Assembly (NCBI GenBank): GCA_903941145.1
Contig: CAJANQ010000133.1
Coordinates: 1-16,999, forward strand
Direction of reading: 5' to 3'
Length of the DNA: 16,999 bases
Origin: an uncultured Actinomycetes bacterium
GTDB lineage: Bacteria > Actinomycetota > Acidimicrobiia > Acidimicrobiales > Microtrichaceae
A program made the translations under genes and the position numbers. Shown one piece after another: positions 7,203-13,800 of this stretch. The notes under the pieces were generated by a model. That model was given only the letters and a program-made list of their open reading frames with translations, ran no database searches and had not been told where the DNA came from. How positions within the stretch are numbered: the first letter of the stretch is position 1; each line of letters starts with the position of its first letter.

Positions 7203-7943
7203 ATGCCACTCTTGACCGAGCCGGACCAGGTCTGGCCCGCCGTACAGGTCGACCGTCTGCTCCTGGCCGACTGGGCCGAGCGCTGGTCGCCCGCCGTGTG
7301 GGAGTCGGCCACGCCGTGCCAGGACTGGGTGGCCCGAGCGGTCGTCGCCCACCTGGTGTCCATGGCCACCGCCACCAAGTCGCAGGGGCTCCGGGCCTAC
7401 CTGTCCGCCGGCGCCAACCTGGACGCCGCGTCCCACGCACTCGCCGACCAGGTCGTGGCGGGCCGCACCGACACGCAGATCCTGGCGCTGCTCCGCGAGC
7501 ACGCCGGGGCGCAGCACACCTCCCCCGGGCTCCGGCCCGTCGGCATCCTCGCCGAGCTGGTGACGCACCTCGAGGACCTGTCCGTGGCGGTCGGCGAGGC
7601 CGTCCACCTGCCCGCGGACCACCTGGAGACGACGCTCGTCTACCTGCAGCGCCGGACCCGCAAGAACACCCGGTTCCACCTCACGGCACAGGGCCGGCAA
7701 CCGGTGCTCGACGGCGCCCGCCGGACCCAGGGTCTGCGGCTGCATGCCACCGACATCGGCTGGACGCACGACCCCACCGCGCCGACCGACCCGCGGGACG
7801 CGCCGTGCGAGGTCCGCGCCACCGTCGAGGGGTCCGCCGCCGCGCTGGTCCTGGCGATGGCGGGCCGACAGCTCGGGCCGAGCACCGTGGTCGGCGAGCT
7901 CACCGGTGACGGCGTCGCCCAGCTCCTCTCCCCCGCCCCCTAG
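7203..7943 (+). CDS. Maleylpyruvate isomerase family, mycothiol-dependent-type DinB-fold protein
   Basis: This 246-residue protein fits the TIGR03083-like family. An N-terminal DinB four-helix bundle carries the expected metal triad His50 (VVAHLVSM), Glu118 and His122 (AELVTHLEDLS, the E-x3-H pair), and the C-terminal part (about 165-240) is an SCP2-like alpha/beta domain ending GDGVAQLLS. Family members use mycothiol with a bound divalent metal, which supports an actinobacterial host. Many have unknown substrates and some act in thiol-dependent isomerisation or detoxification. It starts 16 nt after the aminotransferase with no clear ribosome site, so it may depend on read-through translation. 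It could serve the upstream pathway or be an independent thiol-transferase. Confidence 0.85.
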   Translation: MPLLTEPDQVWPAVQVDRLLLADWAERWSPAVWESATPCQDWVARAVVAHLVSMATATKSQGLRAYLSAGANLDAASHALADQVVAGRTDTQILALLREHAGAQHTSPGLRPVGILAELVTHLEDLSVAVGEAVHLPADHLETTLVYLQRRTRKNTRFHLTAQGRQPVLDGARRTQGLRLHATDIGWTHDPTAPTDPRDAPCEVRATVEGSAAALVLAMAGRQLGPSTVVGELTGDGVAQLLSPAP

Positions 7944-7977
7944 CCCCCCTCCCGAAATCTGGCTCCAGAAGGCGACC

Positions 7978-8005
7978 GGCGAGCCGATTCCGTCCCCGGT
8001 TCGCC
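7978..8005. terminator. Candidate bidirectional terminator hairpin between convergent genes
   Basis: GGCGAGCCG (7978-7986) can pair with CGGTTCGCC (7997-8005), giving a 9-bp stem with one G-T wobble and a 10-nt loop. It lies in the 71-bp spacer between the convergent ends at 7943 and 8015. No T-run follows on either strand, so it is not a textbook intrinsic terminator. Confidence 0.4.
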
Positions 8006-8014
8006 AGCGTGCGC

Positions 8015-8878
8015 CTACGCGCCGGCCTGGGAGAGCACGGCCCTCGCCACCAGGTCGGTGCCGAACGCCGTCAGGATCGCTAGGTACAGCAGGCCCGTGG
8101 CTGCCATGACCGCCGAGTAGTACCGCTCCTTGAGCGCCAGGCGCGTGACGTAGGCCAGCACTCCGGTCGTGATGGCGCAGGCCAGCCAGAACCAACCGAG
8201 CATGCCGCCGTACTGGTCGCTGATGTTCCCGGTCAGCACGCCGACCATCCCCGGCGGGATCAACAGGACCAGCACCTCGACGGGCCAGATCCGCTGCAGC
8301 CACTTCACCTGCTCGAGCAGCGGGGCGCGAGGCAGGCCGGGCTGGGTCAGGTACCAGTGGCCGAGCAGCATCGCGTCGGACACGCAGCCCAGGAACGCGG
8401 CACCCACCAGGGTCCGCAGCACCGACAGCCACACGGGGCTCCCGGCGTGGATGCCGCCGGCCAGCAGACCCACCAGGCCGATCGCCGGCGCGATCAGGTC
8501 GAGCCGCGGGTCGAACTCGGGGACGGAGTCGTCGAACTTCTGCTCGGCCCGGTCGATACCGGTCATCTCGGTGACCCGGGCCGACCGCACCTGCACCCGT
8601 TCACGCTGCTTGGCCACGCCCGCCGCCCGGCGGCGCCACGAGCTCCACGTCACCACGGCGCACGCCACCGCCACCCCGGCGGCCGAGAGCTCGCGCACCA
8701 GGAGCGGGTCGTAGCGGAGACCGACCACGACGGCCCCGGCGGCCATGAGCCCGTAGGTCCCCCGCAGCAGCCAGCCGTAGCCGACCGAGACCTCGCGACG
8801 GCGCGTCGTGACCCACAGGAACAGCAGGCCTCCGGTGGCCCACTGCAGCAGGAACGTGGCGATGTCGAGCGAGATCAC
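8015..8878 (-). CDS. Conserved-looking eight-helix membrane protein of unknown function
   Basis: I do not recognise this 287-residue protein. Hydrophobic segments lie at about 7-23, 37-53, 64-79, 127-142, 150-172, 195-213, 225-246 and 254-272. Between helices 3 and 4 is a charged soluble loop (81-126) rich in Arg, Glu and Asp. At the end of helix 5 is GHWYLTQPGLPRAPLL (173-188), which has the look of a conserved functional motif. Helix 6 ends in LLIPPG. The start is a GTG at 8878, 22 nt after the stop of the hydrolase gene, with AGGG about 11 nt upstream. It is the last gene of the minus-strand run and faces the plus-strand cluster. A transporter, an electron-transfer membrane subunit or a sensor are all possible, and nothing in the sequence decides. 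Confidence 0.8.
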   Translation of the reverse strand: MISLDIATFLLQWATGGLLFLWVTTRRREVSVGYGWLLRGTYGLMAAGAVVVGLRYDPLLVRELSAAGVAVACAVVTWSSWRRRAAGVAKQRERVQVRSARVTEMTGIDRAEQKFDDSVPEFDPRLDLIAPAIGLVGLLAGGIHAGSPVWLSVLRTLVGAAFLGCVSDAMLLGHWYLTQPGLPRAPLLEQVKWLQRIWPVEVLVLLIPPGMVGVLTGNISDQYGGMLGWFWLACAITTGVLAYVTRLALKERYYSAVMAATGLLYLAILTAFGTDLVARAVLSQAGA

Positions 8879-8892
8879 AGCGGACCGACCCT

Positions 8893-8911
8893 ACGCACTC
8901 TCAGAGTGCGT
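8893..8911 (-). promoter_or_regulatory. Hairpin with the hydrolase stop codon as its loop
   Basis: On the minus strand ACGCACTC and GAGTGCGT form an 8-bp perfect stem, and the 3-nt loop is exactly the TGA stop of the beta-lactamase-family gene (8903-8901). It precedes the membrane-protein start by about 15 nt. It could attenuate downstream expression, act as a processing site, or be a weak terminator (no T-run follows). Confidence 0.5.
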
Positions 8912-10013
8912 CGACGGCGCGGAGGACGGCGTCGGTCAGCGCGGCCCGGCGGAACCCGAGCGCCGTGTCGGCGTCGAGGCCGGCGTTGCAGAGCAGCGCG
9001 ACCGCCACGCCCCGGTCCGGGTCGGCGAACCCAAAGCACGAACCGCCCTGGCCTGCGTGGCCGAACGAGCGCGGCCCCAGGTGCTCGCCGAAGTGGTGCG
9101 AGTCGAGGTTGGTCATGAACCCCAGCCCGAACCCGGCGGGGCGGCCAAGCGTGACGTCCTCGGTGACCGGCAGCCGGGGTTCGACGGCCTCGGCGAGCAG
9201 GTCCTGAGGCAGCACGGTCCCGGCGCCGTCCAGGTCGGCCAGGAGTCCGGCGTAGAACTGGGCAAGTGCCCGCATGGTCCCGTAGGCGCCGAACGCCGGG
9301 TTCCACTCCGCTGCGGTACGCGGGCCGACCTCGGCCAGCAGCGGCACCGGCCGCAGCCCCGCTAGGTCGTAGGTGGCCGACACGCGGGCCAGCTGCGCCG
9401 GGTCGTCGACGATCCGCAGCACCAGGTCCGCAGGGTCGACCGGGTCCTTCCCGGCCGACAGATAGGGGCCGACCACCGCACGGGCCGCGTAGGCGTCGAA
9501 CGGCTCCTCGGCCAGCCCCTCGACGGCCAGGCCCAGCAGGTACCAGCCGGCCCACTCCGAGTACGAGCGGTCGAGCCCGAACCGCCAGCCCGGCGGCGCG
9601 TCGTACGTCCGCAGCCAGTCGAACCTGGCCGACGCCGGCAGGATGCGCGACACCACGGCGGCCGGCGCGTGCAGGCCGGCCGTGTGGCCCAGCACCTGCT
9701 CGACCGTCCGCTCCCCCATCCACGCCGGGAGCTCGACCTCGACCACGTCGGCGATGCGGTCGTCCAGGCTGAGCTCGTCGTCGGCCACGAGCCGCAGCAC
9801 GGCTGCCGTGAGCACCGGCTTGGCCGTGCAGTAGAGCGCGGACAGCGTCGACGTCGTGAACGGCTCGTCCAGGTAGGTGCGGCCGACCGCGGCGTCGCAG
9901 ACGACCTCGCCGTCGACGAACACCGCCACCTGGGCGGCGGTGTGGAAGAACCCCTCGTCAGCCTCTCGCGCGAGGCGCTCGACCAGCTCGTCGAACTCGG
10001 GGGCGGTGGTCAC
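8901..10013 (-). CDS. Beta-lactamase/EstB-family hydrolase with Cys in place of the SxxK serine
   Basis: The 370-residue protein has the class C beta-lactamase/penicillin-binding-protein-like fold signature but no signal peptide, so it should be cytosolic, as are many EstB/LipL-type esterases. The first catalytic motif reads YCTAK (61-65): Cys62 (codon TGC) stands where the nucleophilic Ser is expected, and Lys65 is kept. The second motif, normally Y-x-N, reads SYSEW, giving Glu instead of Asn. The third reads GHAGQGG, an HxG equivalent of KTG. The helix DDELSLDDRIADVV and the LGHTAGL segment are typical of the family. GTG 10013, 7 nt after the acyl-CoA dehydrogenase stop, is the only sensible start, with no strong ribosome site visible. 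It could be a thiol-nucleophile hydrolase, a non-catalytic binder, or one of a Cys-bearing subfamily. Confidence 0.85.
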   Translation of the reverse strand: MTTAPEFDELVERLAREADEGFFHTAAQVAVFVDGEVVCDAAVGRTYLDEPFTTSTLSALYCTAKPVLTAAVLRLVADDELSLDDRIADVVEVELPAWMGERTVEQVLGHTAGLHAPAAVVSRILPASARFDWLRTYDAPPGWRFGLDRSYSEWAGWYLLGLAVEGLAEEPFDAYAARAVVGPYLSAGKDPVDPADLVLRIVDDPAQLARVSATYDLAGLRPVPLLAEVGPRTAAEWNPAFGAYGTMRALAQFYAGLLADLDGAGTVLPQDLLAEAVEPRLPVTEDVTLGRPAGFGLGFMTNLDSHHFGEHLGPRSFGHAGQGGSCFGFADPDRGVAVALLCNAGLDADTALGFRRAALTDAVLRAVDAL

Positions 10014-10020
10014 CGGCAGA

Positions 10021-11274
10021 TCAGTTGGCGGCGGATGCGGCGTCGCGCAGGAGCGCCTTGGCCACTGCCACCACCTGGATCTCGTCGGTGCCGGCGTAGA
10101 TCTGCAGGACCTTGGCGTCGCGGGCCAGCTGCTCGACCTCGTACTCGGCCATGTAGCCGTTGCCGCCGAACAGCTGCACCGCCTCGTTGGCCACCTCGGC
10201 GGCGGCCTGCGCTGCGTAGAGCTTGGTCGCCGACGCCTCGGCGTAGGTGACCGGCTCGCCGGCGGCGCCCATCTCGATGTGGCGGAACACCATGTTCTGC
10301 AGGTTGAGGCGGGCAACCTCCATCTTGGCGATCTTCAGCTGGATCAGCTGGAACTGGCCGATGGGCTGGCCGAACAGGACGCGGTCGTTGGCGTAGGCCA
10401 GGCACAGCTCCAGGCAGCGGTCGACGATGCCGAGCGCCATCGCGGCCACGCCGGTGCGCTCCATCGAGAACGTGGCCTTGGAGGCCTCTTTGCCGGCCGA
10501 CCCCTTGTAGGCCTCCTCGCTGCCGCCGAGCAGGCGGTCGGCGCCGACGCGCACGTCGTCGAGGAACAGCTGGCCGGTCGGGCTGGAGTGGATGCCCATC
10601 TTGCGCAGCGGCTTGGTCTGCTCCAGGCCGGGCATGCCGGCGTCGAGCACGAACTGCACCACGGTGCGCTCTGCGGGCGGGTTGCCCTCGTCGAGCTTGC
10701 AGATGAACACGATGGTGTCGGCGTGCGGGCCGTTGGTGATGAAGGTCTTCTGGCCGTTGAGGACGTACTCGTCGCCGTCACGGCGGGCCGTCGAGGCCAT
10801 CGACCCGAAGGCGTCGGAGCCGGAGTTGGGCTCGGTGATCGCCCACGCGCCGACCTTGTCCATCGTGAGCAGGTCGAGCGCCCAACGCTCCTTCTGCTCG
10901 ATGGTGCCCTTGGACATGATCGACGCGGCGGTGAGGCCCATCGAAACGCCCATGGCGGTCACCATGCCCGGGCACACCCGGCACAGCTCGATGATCGGGA
11001 TCATCGTGAAGGCGATCGAGTTGGGGTCGCGGGGGCCGCGGGTCTTCTCGGCAACCTCTTCGCCCGCGGCGATGGCCTTCTCGCGCTCGATGGTCTTGCG
11101 GAACGACTCGCGCTGCATGTCCGACATGCCGAACGTCGCAAACATCTTGCGCAGCAGGTCGTACGGGGGGAGGTCGCCGAACTCCAGGTCCTCACGGACC
11201 GGGCGGACCTCCTTGTCGATGAAGTCGCGCACCATGGTGCGCACCATCTCCTGCTCCTCGGACCACTGGTACAT
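10021..11274 (-). CDS. Acyl-CoA dehydrogenase
   Basis: This 417-residue flavoenzyme is full length for the family and oxidises acyl-CoA thioesters to 2,3-enoyl-CoA using FAD, passing electrons to ETF. Visible motifs are AWAITEPNSGSD with NGQKTFITNG in the central beta-domain, ANDRVLFGQPIGQFQLIQ on the C-terminal helices, QLFGGNGYM, and RDAKVLQIYAGTDEIQ near the end. The usual MCAD/SCAD catalytic Glu in YEGT is Ala here. Glu272 in FSMERTG lies at the helix-G position used by isovaleryl-CoA and long-chain dehydrogenases, so catalysis from that site is likely. A substrate is not deducible, although a branched or long acyl-CoA fits. The N-terminal domain has an inserted charged stretch (about 55-85). 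ATG 11274 has GGAG 7-10 nt upstream. Confidence 0.95.
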   Translation of the reverse strand: MYQWSEEQEMVRTMVRDFIDKEVRPVREDLEFGDLPPYDLLRKMFATFGMSDMQRESFRKTIEREKAIAAGEEVAEKTRGPRDPNSIAFTMIPIIELCRVCPGMVTAMGVSMGLTAASIMSKGTIEQKERWALDLLTMDKVGAWAITEPNSGSDAFGSMASTARRDGDEYVLNGQKTFITNGPHADTIVFICKLDEGNPPAERTVVQFVLDAGMPGLEQTKPLRKMGIHSSPTGQLFLDDVRVGADRLLGGSEEAYKGSAGKEASKATFSMERTGVAAMALGIVDRCLELCLAYANDRVLFGQPIGQFQLIQLKIAKMEVARLNLQNMVFRHIEMGAAGEPVTYAEASATKLYAAQAAAEVANEAVQLFGGNGYMAEYEVEQLARDAKVLQIYAGTDEIQVVAVAKALLRDAASAAN

Positions 11275-11311
11275 CGTCGTCTCCGTCCTGTGCGTGCGAA
11301 CTGCCGAGAAA

Positions 11312-12067
11312 CTAGCCCTCGGCCCCGTCCGGCACCCACGGGGCCACCTCGCCGAACCATGCGAGCTCCTCAGGCACCTGCGGCAACGAGGACCAGGCGG
11401 CGACGTGGTCGGCCTGCTGCAGCAGGCCGTGCAGGAGGAGCAAGTGGGTCCAGTGGCCGTCGACGGTGCCCTCGGCGCCCGCCTCGAGGGGGTCCAGGGC
11501 GCCCGCCCGCAGGCGCAGGTAGTTGCGCCACGTGATGTCGCAGGTGGCCTCGGCCGACCCGAACGGCACCGGCTCCATGTCCTCGGCAAACGAGTCCACG
11601 ACCTGGGCCCGCACCCGCCGGCCGCCCAGGTAGGCGAGCTCGAGCAGGACCATGCCGGCGGGCGAGCCCACCAGCCGGAACCGCAGCGCCAGGTCGGCGT
11701 CGGGGATCTCGCGGAGGCCCGCCAGCGCGTCGGTGGCCACGTCGTCGAGCGGCGGCAGGACGAGCCGGTCGTCACCGGTGCGCACCGACCAGCTGGCGAG
11801 CGTCGCTGCATCGACGAGCTCGCCCGAGAACGGGGCGTCCACCGGTCCCGGCCGGACCACGGCCCACTCCCCCGGCGCCCCGTCCACGACCCGGCCCACC
11901 AGGCGGCCCTCGTCGAAGGTCAGGTGCAGCGCTCGGCCGGGGTCGTCGTCGGACTCCACGTGGACGGTGCCGGTGGCGTACGGGAGCGAGCGCCCGCCCT
12001 GGGCCATCTGCTGGAGCAGGAGCGGTGCGTCGTCCTCCTGCTTGCCGATCCGGGCCAGGACGCCCAT
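11312..12067 (-). CDS. Hypothetical protein with an SCP2-like C-terminal region
   Basis: This 251-residue soluble protein has no signal or membrane helix. Residues 120-225 resemble a sterol-carrier-protein-2-like fold: ADLALRFRL (124-132), a strand pair, CDITWRNYLRLRAGALDPLEAG (176-197), then GTVDGHWTHLLLLHGLL (200-216), echoing the SCP2 pattern in which a helix follows a Gly-Asp/His turn. Residues 30-65 (YATGTVHVESDD...LTFDEGRLVGRVVDG) may be a second, more degenerate beta-layer. ATG 12067 overlaps the lipBA stop as TGATG, so translation is coupled. The position between the lipoate genes and an acyl-CoA dehydrogenase suggests acyl or lipid binding, but that is inference. The family assignment is tentative, though the gene itself is well supported by its packing and frame. 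Confidence 0.8.
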   Translation of the reverse strand: MGVLARIGKQEDDAPLLLQQMAQGGRSLPYATGTVHVESDDDPGRALHLTFDEGRLVGRVVDGAPGEWAVVRPGPVDAPFSGELVDAATLASWSVRTGDDRLVLPPLDDVATDALAGLREIPDADLALRFRLVGSPAGMVLLELAYLGGRRVRAQVVDSFAEDMEPVPFGSAEATCDITWRNYLRLRAGALDPLEAGAEGTVDGHWTHLLLLHGLLQQADHVAAWSSLPQVPEELAWFGEVAPWVPDGAEG

Positions 12068-13764
12068 CAGTCGCCCGCCACTGCCGCCGCGGCGGCCTCG
12101 GCCGAGGACCGTGCGTGGTAGCTCGACCGGGTGAACGGGCTCGACTCCACGTGGGCGATCCCGAACGACTCGCCGATGCGGGCGAACTCCTCGAAGTCCT
12201 CGGGCGTCCACCAGTTCGCCACCGGCAGGTGCGCCGCGGTGGGCCGCAGGTACTGGCCGACCGTCACGATCGACACGCCCACGGCGGCCAGGTCGGCCAG
12301 GGTGGCGGCGATCTCGTCCTTGGTCTCCCCCATGCCCACGACCAGTCCGGACTTGGTGGTCAGGCCAGCGGCGGCCGACCGGGCCAGCACCGTGAGCGAC
12401 CGGGCGTACCCGGCCGACGGGCGGGCGGCCCGCTGCAAGCGGGCCACCGTCTCGATGTTGTGGTTCACGACGTCTGGGCGGGCGTCCAGGATCAGCTGGA
12501 GCGACGCGGCGTCGCCGGCGCAGTCCGAGATCAGTACCTCGACCGCGGTCCCGGGCCGGCGGTCGCGGATCGCCCGGACCGTGTCGGCCACCAGCCCGGC
12601 GCCGCCGTCGGCCAGGTCGTCGCGGGCCACGGTGGTCACCACGGCGTGCTCCAGGTCCATGCGCACGACCGCCTCGGCCACGCGGGCCGGCTCGTCCGCG
12701 TCCTGGGCCTCGGGCTTGCGGGTGTCGACCAGGCAGAACCCGCAGGCACGGGTACAGCGCTCGCCGTTGACCATGAACGTGGCGGTGCCCTCGGACCAGC
12801 ACTCCGACAGGTTCGGGCAGCCCGCCTCCTCGCACACGGTCACGAGGTCCAGCTCGCGCAGCGTGGAGCGCAGACCGAGCACCTCGGTGTGGTGACGGAC
12901 CGGGGCCCGCATCCACTCGGGCTTGCGGGCCGAGAGCTCCACCTGCTCGGTGACCCCGGCCTGCGCCAGGCGTCCCTGCAGCCGCACCGACGTCCCGGCG
13001 TTGCCCTCGCGGTCACCACGGGAGAACGGCGTGAGGTCCTCGGGCAGCAGCTTCCAGACGACGTCGGACCGCTCCACCGACGACGGCGACCAGCGGGCCA
13101 CGAACGCGTCGACCACTGCACCGGCCACCGTCTGCAGGTCCACGTCGAGGCCCTCGGCGACGAGCGAGGTCACCCCGGCGTCGGTGATGCCGCACGGGAC
13201 GATCTGGCCGAAGTGCGAGAGGTCGGGGTCGACGTTGAGGGCGAACCCGTGCAGGGTCCTGCCCCGCTCGATGCGCACGCCCACCGCGGCCAGCTTCCGG
13301 GGCCGGGCGCCGTCGACGTCGAGCCACACGCCGGGGTAGCCCTCGCGACGCGTCGCACCGGTGAGACCGAGCGCCGTCACTGCGTCGACCACCACCTGCT
13401 CGAGGGTGGCGACCCACGCCCGGGTGTCGGGCAGACCGCCAGGGACCGCAGTCGGCAGGGTCAGGAGCGGGTACGCGACCAGCTGGCCGGGACCGTGGTA
13501 GGTGACGTCACCACCACGGTCCACGTGCACGAGCGTGGCGCCCACGTCGGCCGGGTCGCCCACCACGTTGGACGGCTCGGCGTTGCGACCGAGCGTGAAC
13601 GTGGGCGGGTGCTCGAGCAGCAGGAGCCGGTCCTCGTCGCCCGCGGCGAACGCACGCTGCAGGTCCCAGGCCTCCAGGTACGGCACGCGGCCCAGCCAGC
13701 GGACGCGCAGCGGTGCGCCGGTGCCGGTGAGCAGTGCGGGCGCGTCGGCCGCCACGTCGGTCAC
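12067..13764 (-). CDS. lipB-lipA: LipB-LipA fusion: octanoyltransferase joined to lipoyl synthase
   Basis: One uninterrupted 565-residue frame holds both lipoate enzymes. Residues 15 to about 235 are octanoyl-ACP:protein N-octanoyltransferase, with RGGDVTYHGPGQ (83-94), the catalytic pair Lys157 and Cys191 (VPCGITDAGVTSL), and TLHGFALNVDPDL. A 45-residue linker leads to lipoyl synthase from about 281 (RKPEWMR). Its auxiliary cluster is C311-x4-C316-x5-C322, its radical-SAM cluster C337-x3-C341-x2-C344, and the terminal RSSYH (546-550) carries the serine ligand. Both active sites look complete, so the fusion should transfer octanoate to an E2 lysine and then insert two sulfurs. The start is GTG 13764, 36 nt after the E2 gene, with no strong ribosome site. 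The only Met between the domains (285) falls inside LipA's conserved start, so separate translation is unlikely. Upstream E2 and E3 are its natural partners. Confidence 0.95.
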   Translation of the reverse strand: MTDVAADAPALLTGTGAPLRVRWLGRVPYLEAWDLQRAFAAGDEDRLLLLEHPPTFTLGRNAEPSNVVGDPADVGATLVHVDRGGDVTYHGPGQLVAYPLLTLPTAVPGGLPDTRAWVATLEQVVVDAVTALGLTGATRREGYPGVWLDVDGARPRKLAAVGVRIERGRTLHGFALNVDPDLSHFGQIVPCGITDAGVTSLVAEGLDVDLQTVAGAVVDAFVARWSPSSVERSDVVWKLLPEDLTPFSRGDREGNAGTSVRLQGRLAQAGVTEQVELSARKPEWMRAPVRHHTEVLGLRSTLRELDLVTVCEEAGCPNLSECWSEGTATFMVNGERCTRACGFCLVDTRKPEAQDADEPARVAEAVVRMDLEHAVVTTVARDDLADGGAGLVADTVRAIRDRRPGTAVEVLISDCAGDAASLQLILDARPDVVNHNIETVARLQRAARPSAGYARSLTVLARSAAAGLTTKSGLVVGMGETKDEIAATLADLAAVGVSIVTVGQYLRPTAAHLPVANWWTPEDFEEFARIGESFGIAHVESSPFTRSSYHARSSAEAAAAAVAGD

Positions 13765-13800
13765 GTCAGTGTCCCGGGGCAGCAGCCGGCGTCACGGGGC

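Noticed and set aside
5690..7378. A 562-codon minus-strand frame opposite the aminotransferase
   Set aside because: It is a mirror of the aminotransferase codons with Val/Gly/His/Asp bias and has no motif.
10014..10316. Longer N-terminus of the beta-lactamase-family protein reaching 10316
   Set aside because: The extension is an out-of-frame shadow of the acyl-CoA dehydrogenase C-terminus with no family similarity. GTG 10013 gives the normal length.
12880..12930. Separate internal start for lipoyl synthase
   Set aside because: The only methionine near the junction (residue 285) falls inside the conserved RKPEWMR segment, and no ribosome site precedes it.
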